A DNA stretch of 7,345 bases, taken from the NCBI GenBank assembly GCA_049969495.1, contig JBMFOT010000103.1, positions 1 through 7,345 of the forward strand, in the 5' to 3' direction. How positions within the stretch are numbered: position 1 is the stretch's first letter; each line of letters begins with the position of its first letter. A program made the position numbers and the translations under genes. Below the pieces are notes generated by a model. That model was not told the DNA's origin and searched no databases. It saw only the letters and a program-made list of their open reading frames with translations. Shown here piece by piece: positions 1 to 6,169 of the stretch. Source of the DNA: HRBIN16 sp049969495 (GTDB taxonomy: Bacteria > Armatimonadota > HRBIN16).

Positions 1-120
1 GGTATGGGGGATGTTTGTGTCGTGGAACTTGGTGGGGGTGGTGCAGCTGGCTGGGGGAGGCAGTTTTTTCGTGGTGTTTTTTGTGGTGTTTATGGATACG
101 GGGTGTCTACATGGTTTATC
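1..120. other. G/T-rich non-coding leader region
   Basis: This stretch is strongly skewed to G and T on the plus strand, with G-runs at 6-10, 34-38 and 53-57 and T-runs at 64-69 and 77-82. A reading frame from 11 to 271 crosses it, but it looks like a by-product of the composition: the predicted peptide is a hydrophobic V/F/G mixture with no family character, and it runs into the true gene at 193 in another frame. I see no RNA gene or recognisable end of an upstream gene. It may be a long 5' leader or an intergenic spacer cut by the window edge. Confidence 0.5.
71..91 (+). repeat. short tandem repeat, two copies of GTGGTGTTT
   Basis: The nonamer GTGGTGTTT occurs at 71-79 and again at 83-91, separated by TTT, giving a 12-bp period. 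It lies inside the G/T-rich leader and may only reflect that composition. No function can be assigned. Confidence 0.4.
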
Positions 121-126
121 GAACAT

Positions 127-178
127 CCTCTTGCTCTGTTGCCTGTCTGCTTGTTACAATAGAGTTGTAAGCAAGAGG
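127..178. promoter_or_regulatory. nested inverted repeats overlapping the promoter (candidate operator)
   Basis: Two symmetric pairings share this region. The inner one pairs CTTGTTACAA (150-159) with TTGTAAGCAAG (165-175) around a 5-nt loop, with a single-base bulge; its left arm contains most of the -10 box. The outer one pairs CCTCTTGC (127-134) perfectly with GCAAGAGG (171-178), and its left arm covers the start of the -35 box. Both use the same right-hand bases, so as RNA they would be mutually exclusive. As DNA they could bind a dimeric repressor, which would suit a sugar-transport gene. The symmetry is visible; the regulatory role is inferred. Confidence 0.35.
131..160 (+). promoter_or_regulatory. 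candidate sigma-70-type promoter of the transporter fusion gene
   Basis: A good -10 match, TACAAT, lies at 155-160. A weaker -35 match, TTGCTC, lies at 131-136, with an 18-bp spacer. This would start transcription near 167, leaving a leader of about 26 nt before the ATG at 193. The leader is purine-rich (AGAGGAAGGCGGAG, 174-187) and supplies the ribosome binding site. No other gene lies between this element and the transporter, so the promoter most likely serves it. The call rests on consensus matching by eye. Confidence 0.45.
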
Positions 179-192
179 AAGGCGGAGAGGAG

Positions 193-2649
193 ATGCGCGA
201 TAGGCTACAGAGCGTTCTGCCGTGGGCTGTACTGTTCGTGGTGCTGTTGGGTGTTCTCATCGCTTCGTTGACGCTGGCGAAGCGAGCACCGGAGCCACCG
301 CGCAGGGTCAAGCTGGTGGTGTGGGGACTGCAGCTGGGTGAAGAGAGCGCGGGGTTGCAGGCTCAGGTGAAGGAGTTCGAACGTCGCTACCCGCATATCG
401 AGGTCAGCCTGCTGTCGATGGGCGCGGGGCGAATGAACCCGCAGAAGTTGATGACCGCTATCGTTGGCAATGTCGCGCCCGATGTGATTTTTCAGGACCG
501 CTTCACCATCGGCGACTGGGCATCGCGCGATGCCTTCCGTCCTCTGGACGACCTGATTGCCCGCGACCGCCATCAGCCCGACGGCATCCGACCGGAAGAG
601 TTCTACAACGCTTGCTGGCAGGAAGCGTGCTATAAGGGCAAGGTGTACGCCATTCCCGCCGGTACCGACGACCGCGCCCTTTACTACAACAAACAGCTCT
701 TCCGCGAGGCTGGACTGGACCCCGACCGTCCACCGCGGACGTGGGAGGAGCTGCTGGAATACGCCAAAAAGCTGACCAAACGCAACCCCGATGGCACGTA
801 TCAGCGCATCGGTTTCATCCCGAACTACGGTAACTCGTGGCTGTACCTCTACTCGTGGCAGAACGGCGGTGAGTTCATGTCGCCCGATGGGCGTACGTGC
901 ACCCTGAATAACCCGCGCACCGTGCAGGCGCTGGAGTGGCTGGTGAAGGTGTACGACGAGCTGGGCGGCGCGAAAAACATCAATGCCTTCGCCTCCGGCT
1001 TCCAGACGCAGGAGATGGACCCTTTCTTCATCGGCAAGGTGGCGATGAAGATTGACGGCAACTGGGTGCTAAACAACATTGCCCGCTACAAACCCGACCT
1101 GGATTTTGGAGTAGCTCCGGCTCCCGTGCCTGCTGCTCGCCTGCGTGGGGAACCGCCTTTTGAGGGGCAGCCGAAGTTCATCACCTGGTCCGGCGGTTTT
1201 TCATACGCCATCCCGCGCGGGGCGAAGCACGTGGAAGAGGCGTGGCTGTTCATCAAGTGGATGTGCAGTGTGGAGAGCAACTTGATCTCCGCCCGCGCGC
1301 AGAAGGCATGGAACGAGAGCAAAGGACGCCCCTTTGTGCCCGGTCTATCCGCCAACCTGAAGGTCAACGAAGCGGTGTTCAAGGAGTTTGCGCCCAAATC
1401 CGCCAAGTTTCGTGAGCCGCTGCGCATGTTCATCGACCTGATGCAAGTGTCGCGTTTCCGTCCTGTGACCTTCGTGGGGCAGAGGCTGTGGGATGAACAT
1501 GTGCGTGCCTTCGATATGGCGATATTGCATGAGATGACCCCGAAGCAGGCGTTAGACGCGGGCGCGTTGACGGTGCAGCGCGAGCTGGACAAGGTCTTCA
1601 CCCGCGAAAAGTATCCGATTCTGGATATTCGTCTGCCGATGGCGCTGATTGCATTGGGATTGCTGGCGTTTGTGGTGATGGTCGCGTTGCTGGCACGGCG
1701 GTCTGGCCCGGTAGGCAAGCTGGGGCGCCCCGAGGCGATTGCGGGGTATCTATTTGCTGCGCCGTGGATTATCGGCTTCTTCCTGTTTACCGCGGGACCC
1801 ATTCTGGCGTCCATTGTGTTCAGTTTCTGCGATTATGACGTACTCCATCCGCCGCGGTATATCGGCTTGCTGAACTATAAGGAACTGCTGACGGTGGATT
1901 TCGGCTTCCTCAGCAAAGCCTTCTACAACGCGGGTTATCTGGCGTTTTTCGGCATTCCTCTGGGCATGGCAACAGGATTGGCTATCGCCATGTTGCTGAA
2001 CACGCAAGTGCGCGGGATGAGTGCGTATCGTACCGCGTACTATATGCCCTCTATCGTGCCAGTGGTGGCGTCGGCGGTGCTGTGGGCGTGGATACTGAAC
2101 GGCGACCCCAACCGGGGGATTATCAACGCTGCCTGGAAAGCCACGCTGGGGCAGTGGTTCGGCTGGGCGCCGCCCGGATGGTTTGGCGTGCCGGAGTGGA
2201 GCAAGCCCGGCTTGATCGTGATGGGGCTATGGGGCGCGGGAGGCGGGATGATTCTGTGGCTTGCCGGTCTGCAGGGCGTGCCCACCCACCTGTACGAAGC
2301 CGCCGAGCTGGACGGCGCGAGCAGCTGGGCGAAGTTCCGCCATGTGACCCTGCCCATGCTCTCGCCGTACATTTTCTTTAACCTCATCATGGGCACGATC
2401 CATGCCCTGCAAGAGTTTGACCGCATCTACATTCTGGGTGGCGTTGGGGCAGGGACGAGTAGCACCGGTCCCGGTGATAGCCTGCTGGTTCCGGTGATGT
2501 ACCTGTTCAACAATGCTTTTACCTACTTCAAGATGGGCTATGCTTCCGCGCTGGCGTGGATTATCTTTATCATCATCCTTACGTTGACGCTGATTCAGCT
2601 CAAGCTCGCCCCGCGCTGGGTACACTATGAAGCGGAGAAGGGGAAGTGA
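193..2649 (+). CDS. sugar ABC transporter fusion: family 1 extracellular solute-binding protein joined to MalF/UgpA-type permease
   Basis: An 818-residue protein carrying two transporter parts in one chain. An N-terminal membrane segment (about residues 11-30, no lipobox cysteine) anchors a periplasmic solute-binding domain (about 35-475) of the sugar-binding family 1 type, with typical stretches such as AIPAGTDDRALYYNK and TWEELLEYAKKL. A second membrane segment (483-501) returns the chain to the cytoplasm. The region from about 510 onward is a six-helix binding-protein-dependent permease, opening GYLFAAPW at 518-525. The EAA loop that docks the ATPase is intact (E702-A-A-E-L-D707-G708). The topology is self-consistent: N-in, binding domain out, permease N-in. 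The start is chosen because ATG directly precedes the anchor helix and follows a purine-rich leader. Substrate is probably a sugar or oligosaccharide. No MalG-like partner or transporter ATPase lies downstream, so those subunits must be elsewhere. Confidence 0.93.
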   Translation: MRDRLQSVLPWAVLFVVLLGVLIASLTLAKRAPEPPRRVKLVVWGLQLGEESAGLQAQVKEFERRYPHIEVSLLSMGAGRMNPQKLMTAIVGNVAPDVIFQDRFTIGDWASRDAFRPLDDLIARDRHQPDGIRPEEFYNACWQEACYKGKVYAIPAGTDDRALYYNKQLFREAGLDPDRPPRTWEELLEYAKKLTKRNPDGTYQRIGFIPNYGNSWLYLYSWQNGGEFMSPDGRTCTLNNPRTVQALEWLVKVYDELGGAKNINAFASGFQTQEMDPFFIGKVAMKIDGNWVLNNIARYKPDLDFGVAPAPVPAARLRGEPPFEGQPKFITWSGGFSYAIPRGAKHVEEAWLFIKWMCSVESNLISARAQKAWNESKGRPFVPGLSANLKVNEAVFKEFAPKSAKFREPLRMFIDLMQVSRFRPVTFVGQRLWDEHVRAFDMAILHEMTPKQALDAGALTVQRELDKVFTREKYPILDIRLPMALIALGLLAFVVMVALLARRSGPVGKLGRPEAIAGYLFAAPWIIGFFLFTAGPILASIVFSFCDYDVLHPPRYIGLLNYKELLTVDFGFLSKAFYNAGYLAFFGIPLGMATGLAIAMLLNTQVRGMSAYRTAYYMPSIVPVVASAVLWAWILNGDPNRGIINAAWKATLGQWFGWAPPGWFGVPEWSKPGLIVMGLWGAGGGMILWLAGLQGVPTHLYEAAELDGASSWAKFRHVTLPMLSPYIFFNLIMGTIHALQEFDRIYILGGVGAGTSSTGPGDSLLVPVMYLFNNAFTYFKMGYASALAWIIFIIILTLTLIQLKLAPRWVHYEAEKGK

Positions 2650-2723
2650 GCGTAAGGTACAGCAATCTTGCCCTGGTGTGGATGCGTTCTCCAGAGGGTT
2701 ACCTTAAGAGGCGGCAACGCTGA
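2646..2723 (+). CDS. possible 25-residue ORF overlapping the transporter stop codon
   Basis: A GTG at 2646 overlaps the TGA of the transporter by three bases (GTGA, 2646-2649). That arrangement is typical of translationally coupled partner genes, and it sits where a MalG-type permease gene would normally begin. The frame closes after 25 codons with TGA at 2721-2723. The peptide begins MSVRYSNLALVWM and ends in a basic KRRQR; it has no membrane helix. It could be a remnant of a deleted permease gene or simply chance. No family is recognisable. Confidence 0.2.
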   Translation: MSVRYSNLALVWMRSPEGYLKRRQR

Positions 2724-2749
2724 ATAGTGAGACAGAGGAGAGTGGGAGT

Positions 2750-3820
2750 ATGTATCGCTCTTTTACAGTGCGCAACTTTCGGTGTTTCAAGGAACTCACC
2801 CTGTCCGACCTGGCAAGGGTTAACCTGATTGCGGGGAAGAATAACGTAGGCAAGACTGCCCTGTTGGAGGCGGTGTTCTTGCACTGCGGGGCGTACAATC
2901 CTGATCTGGCTATCCGAATCAACGCTTTTCGTGGGATAGAAAACGTGCAGGTTGATTTTTTTCCTCCAGCAGAGACCCCGTGGCACTCCCTGTTTCGCGG
3001 TTTCGACACAGAGGAAGCGATTGAACTGAAAGGCTGCGATCACCGTGGCAAAGAGCGCATCCTGCGTATAAAGACCACTTCAGAACTCGTAGAGGTTAAA
3101 GCGCAGCCACAAAAGGCGATCCAGACGATACGTGATACTACCTCGATCGCGCAATTTGGTCATGCCATTGTGTTCGAAAGCATCGAAGATGAAAAGCATA
3201 TAACTCGAAAAATGGTTCTGAGCAGAGCCGGGTTCGTTATTGATGAACTGATCCCGCCGCCATTTCCTGCCTTCTTTCAAGGTGCGCGTGTGCGCATTCC
3301 GCTGAAAGAGCAAGCTCACCTTTTTGGCAAGCTAGAAGTACAGGATAAGCAACAAATGATTGTAGAGGCGCTGAAGATTATCGAACCACGCCTGAGGCGG
3401 GTATCGGTAGTCGTATCGGGAGAGGAGCCCATCCTGCATGGGGACATCGGGACAGGCAGGCTCATGCCACTACCTTTGATGGGGGAAGGTATGGTTCGGG
3501 TCGCAAATATGGCTCTACAAATTGGCAACGCATCCGGCGGCATTGTGCTCATCGACGAGTTTGAAAACGGCATCCATCATTCCGTCCTCAAGAAGGTGTG
3601 GACAGCGGTAGCGCAGGCAGCGCGCGAGTTCGATACGCAAATTTTTGCCACTACCCACAGCTGGGAATGTATCGTCGCAGCACACGAAGCCTTTTCGGAG
3701 AGCGACACCTATGACTTCCGCTTGCATCGCCTGGAGCGTGTGAACGAGCACATCCGGGTGGTCACTTACGACCAGAAAACCTTACAGGCAGCAATTGAAA
3801 CCGGGCTGGAGGTTCGATAG
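2750..3820 (+). CDS. AAA/ABC-type ATPase of the OLD/AAA_15-AAA_21 group, partner of a TOPRIM protein
   Basis: A 356-residue soluble ATPase with the SMC/RecF/OLD-type layout. The start reads SFTVRNFRCFKEL, the usual opening of the family. The Walker A loop is G29-KNNVGK-T36, an ABC-like signature region lies near residues 242-250 (PLMGEGMVR), Walker B is IVLIDEFE with D269/E270, and the switch histidine motif ATTHS is at 300-304. All ATP-handling motifs appear intact, so it should dimerise and hydrolyse ATP. There is no fused TOPRIM domain, unlike OLD and GajA; that function is in the next gene, whose GTG follows this stop codon directly. The ATG at 2750 has GAGGAG at 2735-2740 at good spacing. 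No convincing promoter was found in the 100-bp gap upstream, so it may be read from the transporter promoter. The anti-phage or DNA-maintenance role is inferred from architecture. Confidence 0.85.
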   Translation: MYRSFTVRNFRCFKELTLSDLARVNLIAGKNNVGKTALLEAVFLHCGAYNPDLAIRINAFRGIENVQVDFFPPAETPWHSLFRGFDTEEAIELKGCDHRGKERILRIKTTSELVEVKAQPQKAIQTIRDTTSIAQFGHAIVFESIEDEKHITRKMVLSRAGFVIDELIPPPFPAFFQGARVRIPLKEQAHLFGKLEVQDKQQMIVEALKIIEPRLRRVSVVVSGEEPILHGDIGTGRLMPLPLMGEGMVRVANMALQIGNASGGIVLIDEFENGIHHSVLKKVWTAVAQAAREFDTQIFATTHSWECIVAAHEAFSESDTYDFRLHRLERVNEHIRVVTYDQKTLQAAIETGLEVR

Positions 3821-4438
3821 GTGAGGACGATCCAGGTTACGAGCCGTAAACTGGTGGTCGTAGAGGGCAAAGACGACGAGCGTTTTTTCAGCGCCTTGCT
3901 GAGGCAAATCGGGTTAACGGATGTGCAATGTATTGGGTTGGGCGGCAAAGACGAAATGGGAAAGACGGAAACATGGAGAGCAGTTGTAGCAACGCCCGGT
4001 TTTGCTGAACTGGAGGCTCTGGCTATTGTACGCGATGCTGATGATAACCCTCAAGGTGCCTTTCAAAGCGTCAAAGACACTCTTCGAAATGTTGGACTAT
4101 CTCCACCTTCTGCACCGTTTCGGATTCAGCAAGGTACTCCCAAGGTATGCGTTATCATCCTGCCAGATGTGGGCAGTAAGGGTGAGTTGGAGGACTTGTG
4201 CTTGCAATCGTTAGCTGGCGAGCCGGTAATGGAATGCGTGGAACAGTTCTGGGAATGTGTCCAACAGAGAGAAAAGCACCCTCCGCGTAAAGTATCTAAG
4301 GCGAAGCTGCATGCCTATCTATCTTGCAGAAGGGAACCGGGCAGACGCCTCGGTGAAGCGGCGGAAGCAGGAGACATTCCTTTGGGGAGCCAAGCTTTTG
4401 ATAGGGTCAAACAGGCGTTGCGGGACCTATTTGCTTAG
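3821..4438 (+). CDS. DUF3226-type TOPRIM-fold protein, probable nuclease partner of the upstream ATPase
   Basis: A 205-residue protein starting at GTG immediately after the ATPase stop codon, with GGAGG at 3808-3812 eight bases upstream; the pair is surely co-translated. TOPRIM-like acidic motifs are visible: LVVVEGKDDERFF with E15 near the N-terminus, then IVRDADDN with D72, D74 and D75. A later PDVGSKGELEDL (115-126) with E122/E124/D125 and a C-terminal helical region (KLHAYLSCRREPG onward) match what I recall of DUF3226 proteins. TOPRIM domains in OLD, Gabija GajA and PARIS AriB coordinate metal and cut DNA or RNA, so the likely role is a metal-dependent nuclease controlled by the ATPase. 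The family name is from memory of the motif pattern; DUF4435 is the main alternative. The substrate cannot be read from sequence. Confidence 0.75.
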   Translation: MRTIQVTSRKLVVVEGKDDERFFSALLRQIGLTDVQCIGLGGKDEMGKTETWRAVVATPGFAELEALAIVRDADDNPQGAFQSVKDTLRNVGLSPPSAPFRIQQGTPKVCVIILPDVGSKGELEDLCLQSLAGEPVMECVEQFWECVQQREKHPPRKVSKAKLHAYLSCRREPGRRLGEAAEAGDIPLGSQAFDRVKQALRDLFA

Positions 4439-4476
4439 TCATGGAGAGCGAGGCTTCTACCGAGCCGTCCCTTTTC

Positions 4477-4496
4477 GGTCGCGACGGAGCGCGACC
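4477..4496. repeat. perfect 7-bp inverted repeat, possible terminator hairpin or dispersed palindrome
   Basis: GGTCGCG (4477-4483) and CGCGACC (4490-4496) form a perfect GC-rich stem around a six-base ACGGAG loop, 38 bp after the TOPRIM gene stop. There is no T-run after it on either strand, so it is not a classical intrinsic terminator. It could still cap the 3' end of the ATPase-TOPRIM transcript, or be one copy of a REP-like palindrome scattered in the genome. Confidence 0.45.
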
Positions 4497-4532
4497 AACA
4501 ACGGATATTTTGCCTCAGGAGGAGAAACTATT

Positions 4533-4655
4533 ATGAGCACCAGTCAGTTACCGTTGGACCTCTCCCGACGCGAGTTTCTGCGCCTGAGCGGAGCGATTGC
4601 GGCAGGGCTGGCGGCGGCGTTGGCGGCAGGCGTGGTCAGTGGATTGGCGATGTGA
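4533..4655 (+). CDS. 40-residue ORF consisting of a twin-arginine (Tat) signal peptide; likely gene remnant or tiny exported protein
   Basis: The ATG at 4533 has an excellent ribosome binding site, AGGAGGAG at 4517-4524, eight bases upstream. The peptide carries a textbook Tat motif, S11-R-R-E-F-L-R-L-S-G20, followed by a hydrophobic alanine/glycine-rich stretch (21-40) that would form the h-region, and then stops at two tandem in-frame TGA codons (4653-4658). Nothing remains that could be a folded mature domain, and no clear AxA cleavage site precedes the stop. The strong start signal means it is probably translated. Most likely it is the surviving 5' end of a Tat-exported protein gene whose body was lost. 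A genuine stand-alone small membrane peptide is the alternative. A longer frame reaching back to 4257 overlaps the TOPRIM gene and is not needed. Confidence 0.6.
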   Translation: MSTSQLPLDLSRREFLRLSGAIAAGLAAALAAGVVSGLAM

Positions 4656-4726
4656 TGAGCTACTACGACTCCCATCCGAACGGGACAGGTCACGTCGTCC
4701 GTCGCGAGTTTGACCCAGCGCGATGA
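4655..4726 (+). CDS. possible 23-residue ORF overlapping the Tat-signal ORF (TGATG junction)
   Basis: An ATG at 4655 shares its A with the TGA of the Tat ORF, the TGATG arrangement seen in translationally coupled genes, and runs to TGA at 4724-4726. The peptide is hydrophilic, beginning MSYYDSHPNGTGHVVRREF; I recognise no family. It could be a frameshifted continuation of the protein whose signal peptide is at 4533-4655, or a chance frame. It ends 13 bp before the 3' end of the convergent aldehyde dehydrogenase gene, so there is no room for more. Confidence 0.2.
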   Translation: MSYYDSHPNGTGHVVRREFDPAR

Positions 4727-4739
4727 TGCAAGTCGTCGG

Positions 4740-6164
4740 CTACAGGTTGACCCCGTTCAGGATGACCAGCTTCTCCACCGTCATTTCGCGCACGGCGTAG
4801 TGGGGACCCTCGCGCGTGTTACCGCTGGCTTTGACGCCGCCGTATGGCATCTGGTCGGTGCGATAGGTGGGGGCTTCGTTAATCAGCACCCCGCCAAAGC
4901 GCAGCCGCTTTGCCATCTCGAAGGCGGTATGGATGGAAGCGGTGAACACCCCTGCCTGCAAACCATACTCGGTCGCGTTGGCGAGGTCTGCCGCTTCATC
5001 AAGGCTCTTGAAGCACGCCATACCCACCACCGGTCCGAACACCTCCCGGTAGAACACTTTCATCTCGGGCGTCACGTCCGCCAGCACCGTCGGCTGGAGC
5101 AGAGTACCCTCCACTTCGCCTCCGACGAGCAGGCGTGCACCTGCGGATACCGCCTCGTCAATCCACGCCTTGACGCGGTCACGGTCGGCAGTGGTAATCA
5201 GCGGACCCACCTGCGTCTTTTCGTCCAGCGGGTCACCTACCACCAGCTGGGCTACCTTTTCCACCACCATCTGTTCGAATTGCGCGGCTACCATCTCCTG
5301 CACCAGCACGCGCTGCACGGAGATGCAGCTCTGTCCTGCGTGCGAGAAGCCATGCGTTGCCTCCGCTTGCGCCGCCGCCTCTAAATCGGCGTCCTCGAAC
5401 ACGATGAGGGGGGACGAATTACCGAGTTCCAGCAGCACCTTTTTGTGGGGCGCACGCGCCTGGATGCCCCAGCCGACCTCCGCGCTACCTGTGAAGGAAA
5501 TCAGCGGAATATCGGGGTGTTCTACCAGCGCGTTGCCTACCTCGCCGCCGGAACCGGGTATCACGTTCAACCAGCCACGCGGCAGGTCCGCTTCCATGAA
5601 AACCTCCGCCAGATTCAGCGCGGTGATGGGCGTTGCGCTGGCGGGTTTCAGCACCACCGCACACCCTGCTGCAATCGCCGGAGCCACCTTGTGGCATACG
5701 AGGTTCAACGGGATGTTGAAGGGGGTAATTGCGCCCACTACACCAATCGGCTCGCGCACGGTGAAGGCAAACTTGCCTGCTCCCGCCGCCGCGCCCCCCA
5801 TCGGTACAACATCCCCCGTTAGTGTGCGCGCCTCAATGGAGGCGAAGGTGAGCGTGGAAACCGCCCGTGCGACCTCAATGCGCGCAGTCTTGATAGGCTT
5901 CCCTGCTTCCAGCGCGATGGTGCGGGCGAAGTGCTCTCGCCGTTGCTCCACCAGGTGCGCCGCTCGCGCCAGAATCTCCGCGCGTTGATAGGCAGGCAGG
6001 GGATGCGCCATCGCGCGTTGCGCTGCCTCCACCGCCTGCTGCACGACCTCTGCGTTGCCCGCCGACACCATTCCCACCAGCGAGCCATCATACGGCGACC
6101 GCACCTCTATCCACCTGTCGGTCTCGTGCCATCTGCCATCCAGCCACAGCCCGAAGCGTTGCAT
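4740..6164 (-). CDS. NAD(P)+-dependent aldehyde dehydrogenase
   Basis: A 474-residue cytosolic enzyme of the aldehyde dehydrogenase superfamily, full length for the family, oxidising an aldehyde to its acid. Catalytic and cofactor residues are all visible: N150 in ITPFN, K173 in VLKPAS, the FTGSAEVG loop at 224-231, general base E246 in LLELGN, nucleophile C280 in GQSCISVQR, and E374/F376 in REVFGP. The loop after E246 reads GNSSP rather than the common GGKNP, so it is not a standard betaine or retinal dehydrogenase. Lactaldehyde, glyceraldehyde or semialdehyde substrates are plausible, but the exact one cannot be assigned. The start at 6164 is preferred to a GTG at 6206, which would overlap the antiporter gene by 37 bp and has no good ribosome site. 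The stop of the antiporter is only five bases upstream, so the two form an operon with this gene second. Confidence 0.93.
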   Translation of the reverse strand: MQRFGLWLDGRWHETDRWIEVRSPYDGSLVGMVSAGNAEVVQQAVEAAQRAMAHPLPAYQRAEILARAAHLVEQRREHFARTIALEAGKPIKTARIEVARAVSTLTFASIEARTLTGDVVPMGGAAAGAGKFAFTVREPIGVVGAITPFNIPLNLVCHKVAPAIAAGCAVVLKPASATPITALNLAEVFMEADLPRGWLNVIPGSGGEVGNALVEHPDIPLISFTGSAEVGWGIQARAPHKKVLLELGNSSPLIVFEDADLEAAAQAEATHGFSHAGQSCISVQRVLVQEMVAAQFEQMVVEKVAQLVVGDPLDEKTQVGPLITTADRDRVKAWIDEAVSAGARLLVGGEVEGTLLQPTVLADVTPEMKVFYREVFGPVVGMACFKSLDEAADLANATEYGLQAGVFTASIHTAFEMAKRLRFGGVLINEAPTYRTDQMPYGGVKASGNTREGPHYAVREMTVEKLVILNGVNL

Positions 6165-6169
6165 AGTGG

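Noticed and set aside
1086..1814. 242-codon minus-strand frame inside the transporter fusion
   Set aside because: It is antisense to conserved binding-protein and permease sequence and shows no domain of its own.
2653..2706. TAAGGTA (2653-2659) and TACCTTA (2700-2706) as a terminator stem after the transporter
   Set aside because: Only 7 bp, AT-rich, with a 40-base loop and no T-run; not credible as a terminator.
4257..4655. 132-codon frame starting inside the TOPRIM gene and ending with the Tat signal
   Set aside because: Its first 92 codons mostly overlap the TOPRIM gene out of frame; the strong ribosome site at 4517-4524 points to the internal ATG at 4533.
4710..5988. Long plus-strand frames (4710-5384 and 5170-5988) opposite the aldehyde dehydrogenase
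   Set aside because: They lie antisense to a gene with complete catalytic motifs, have no family-like sequence and are expected by-products of its codon bias.
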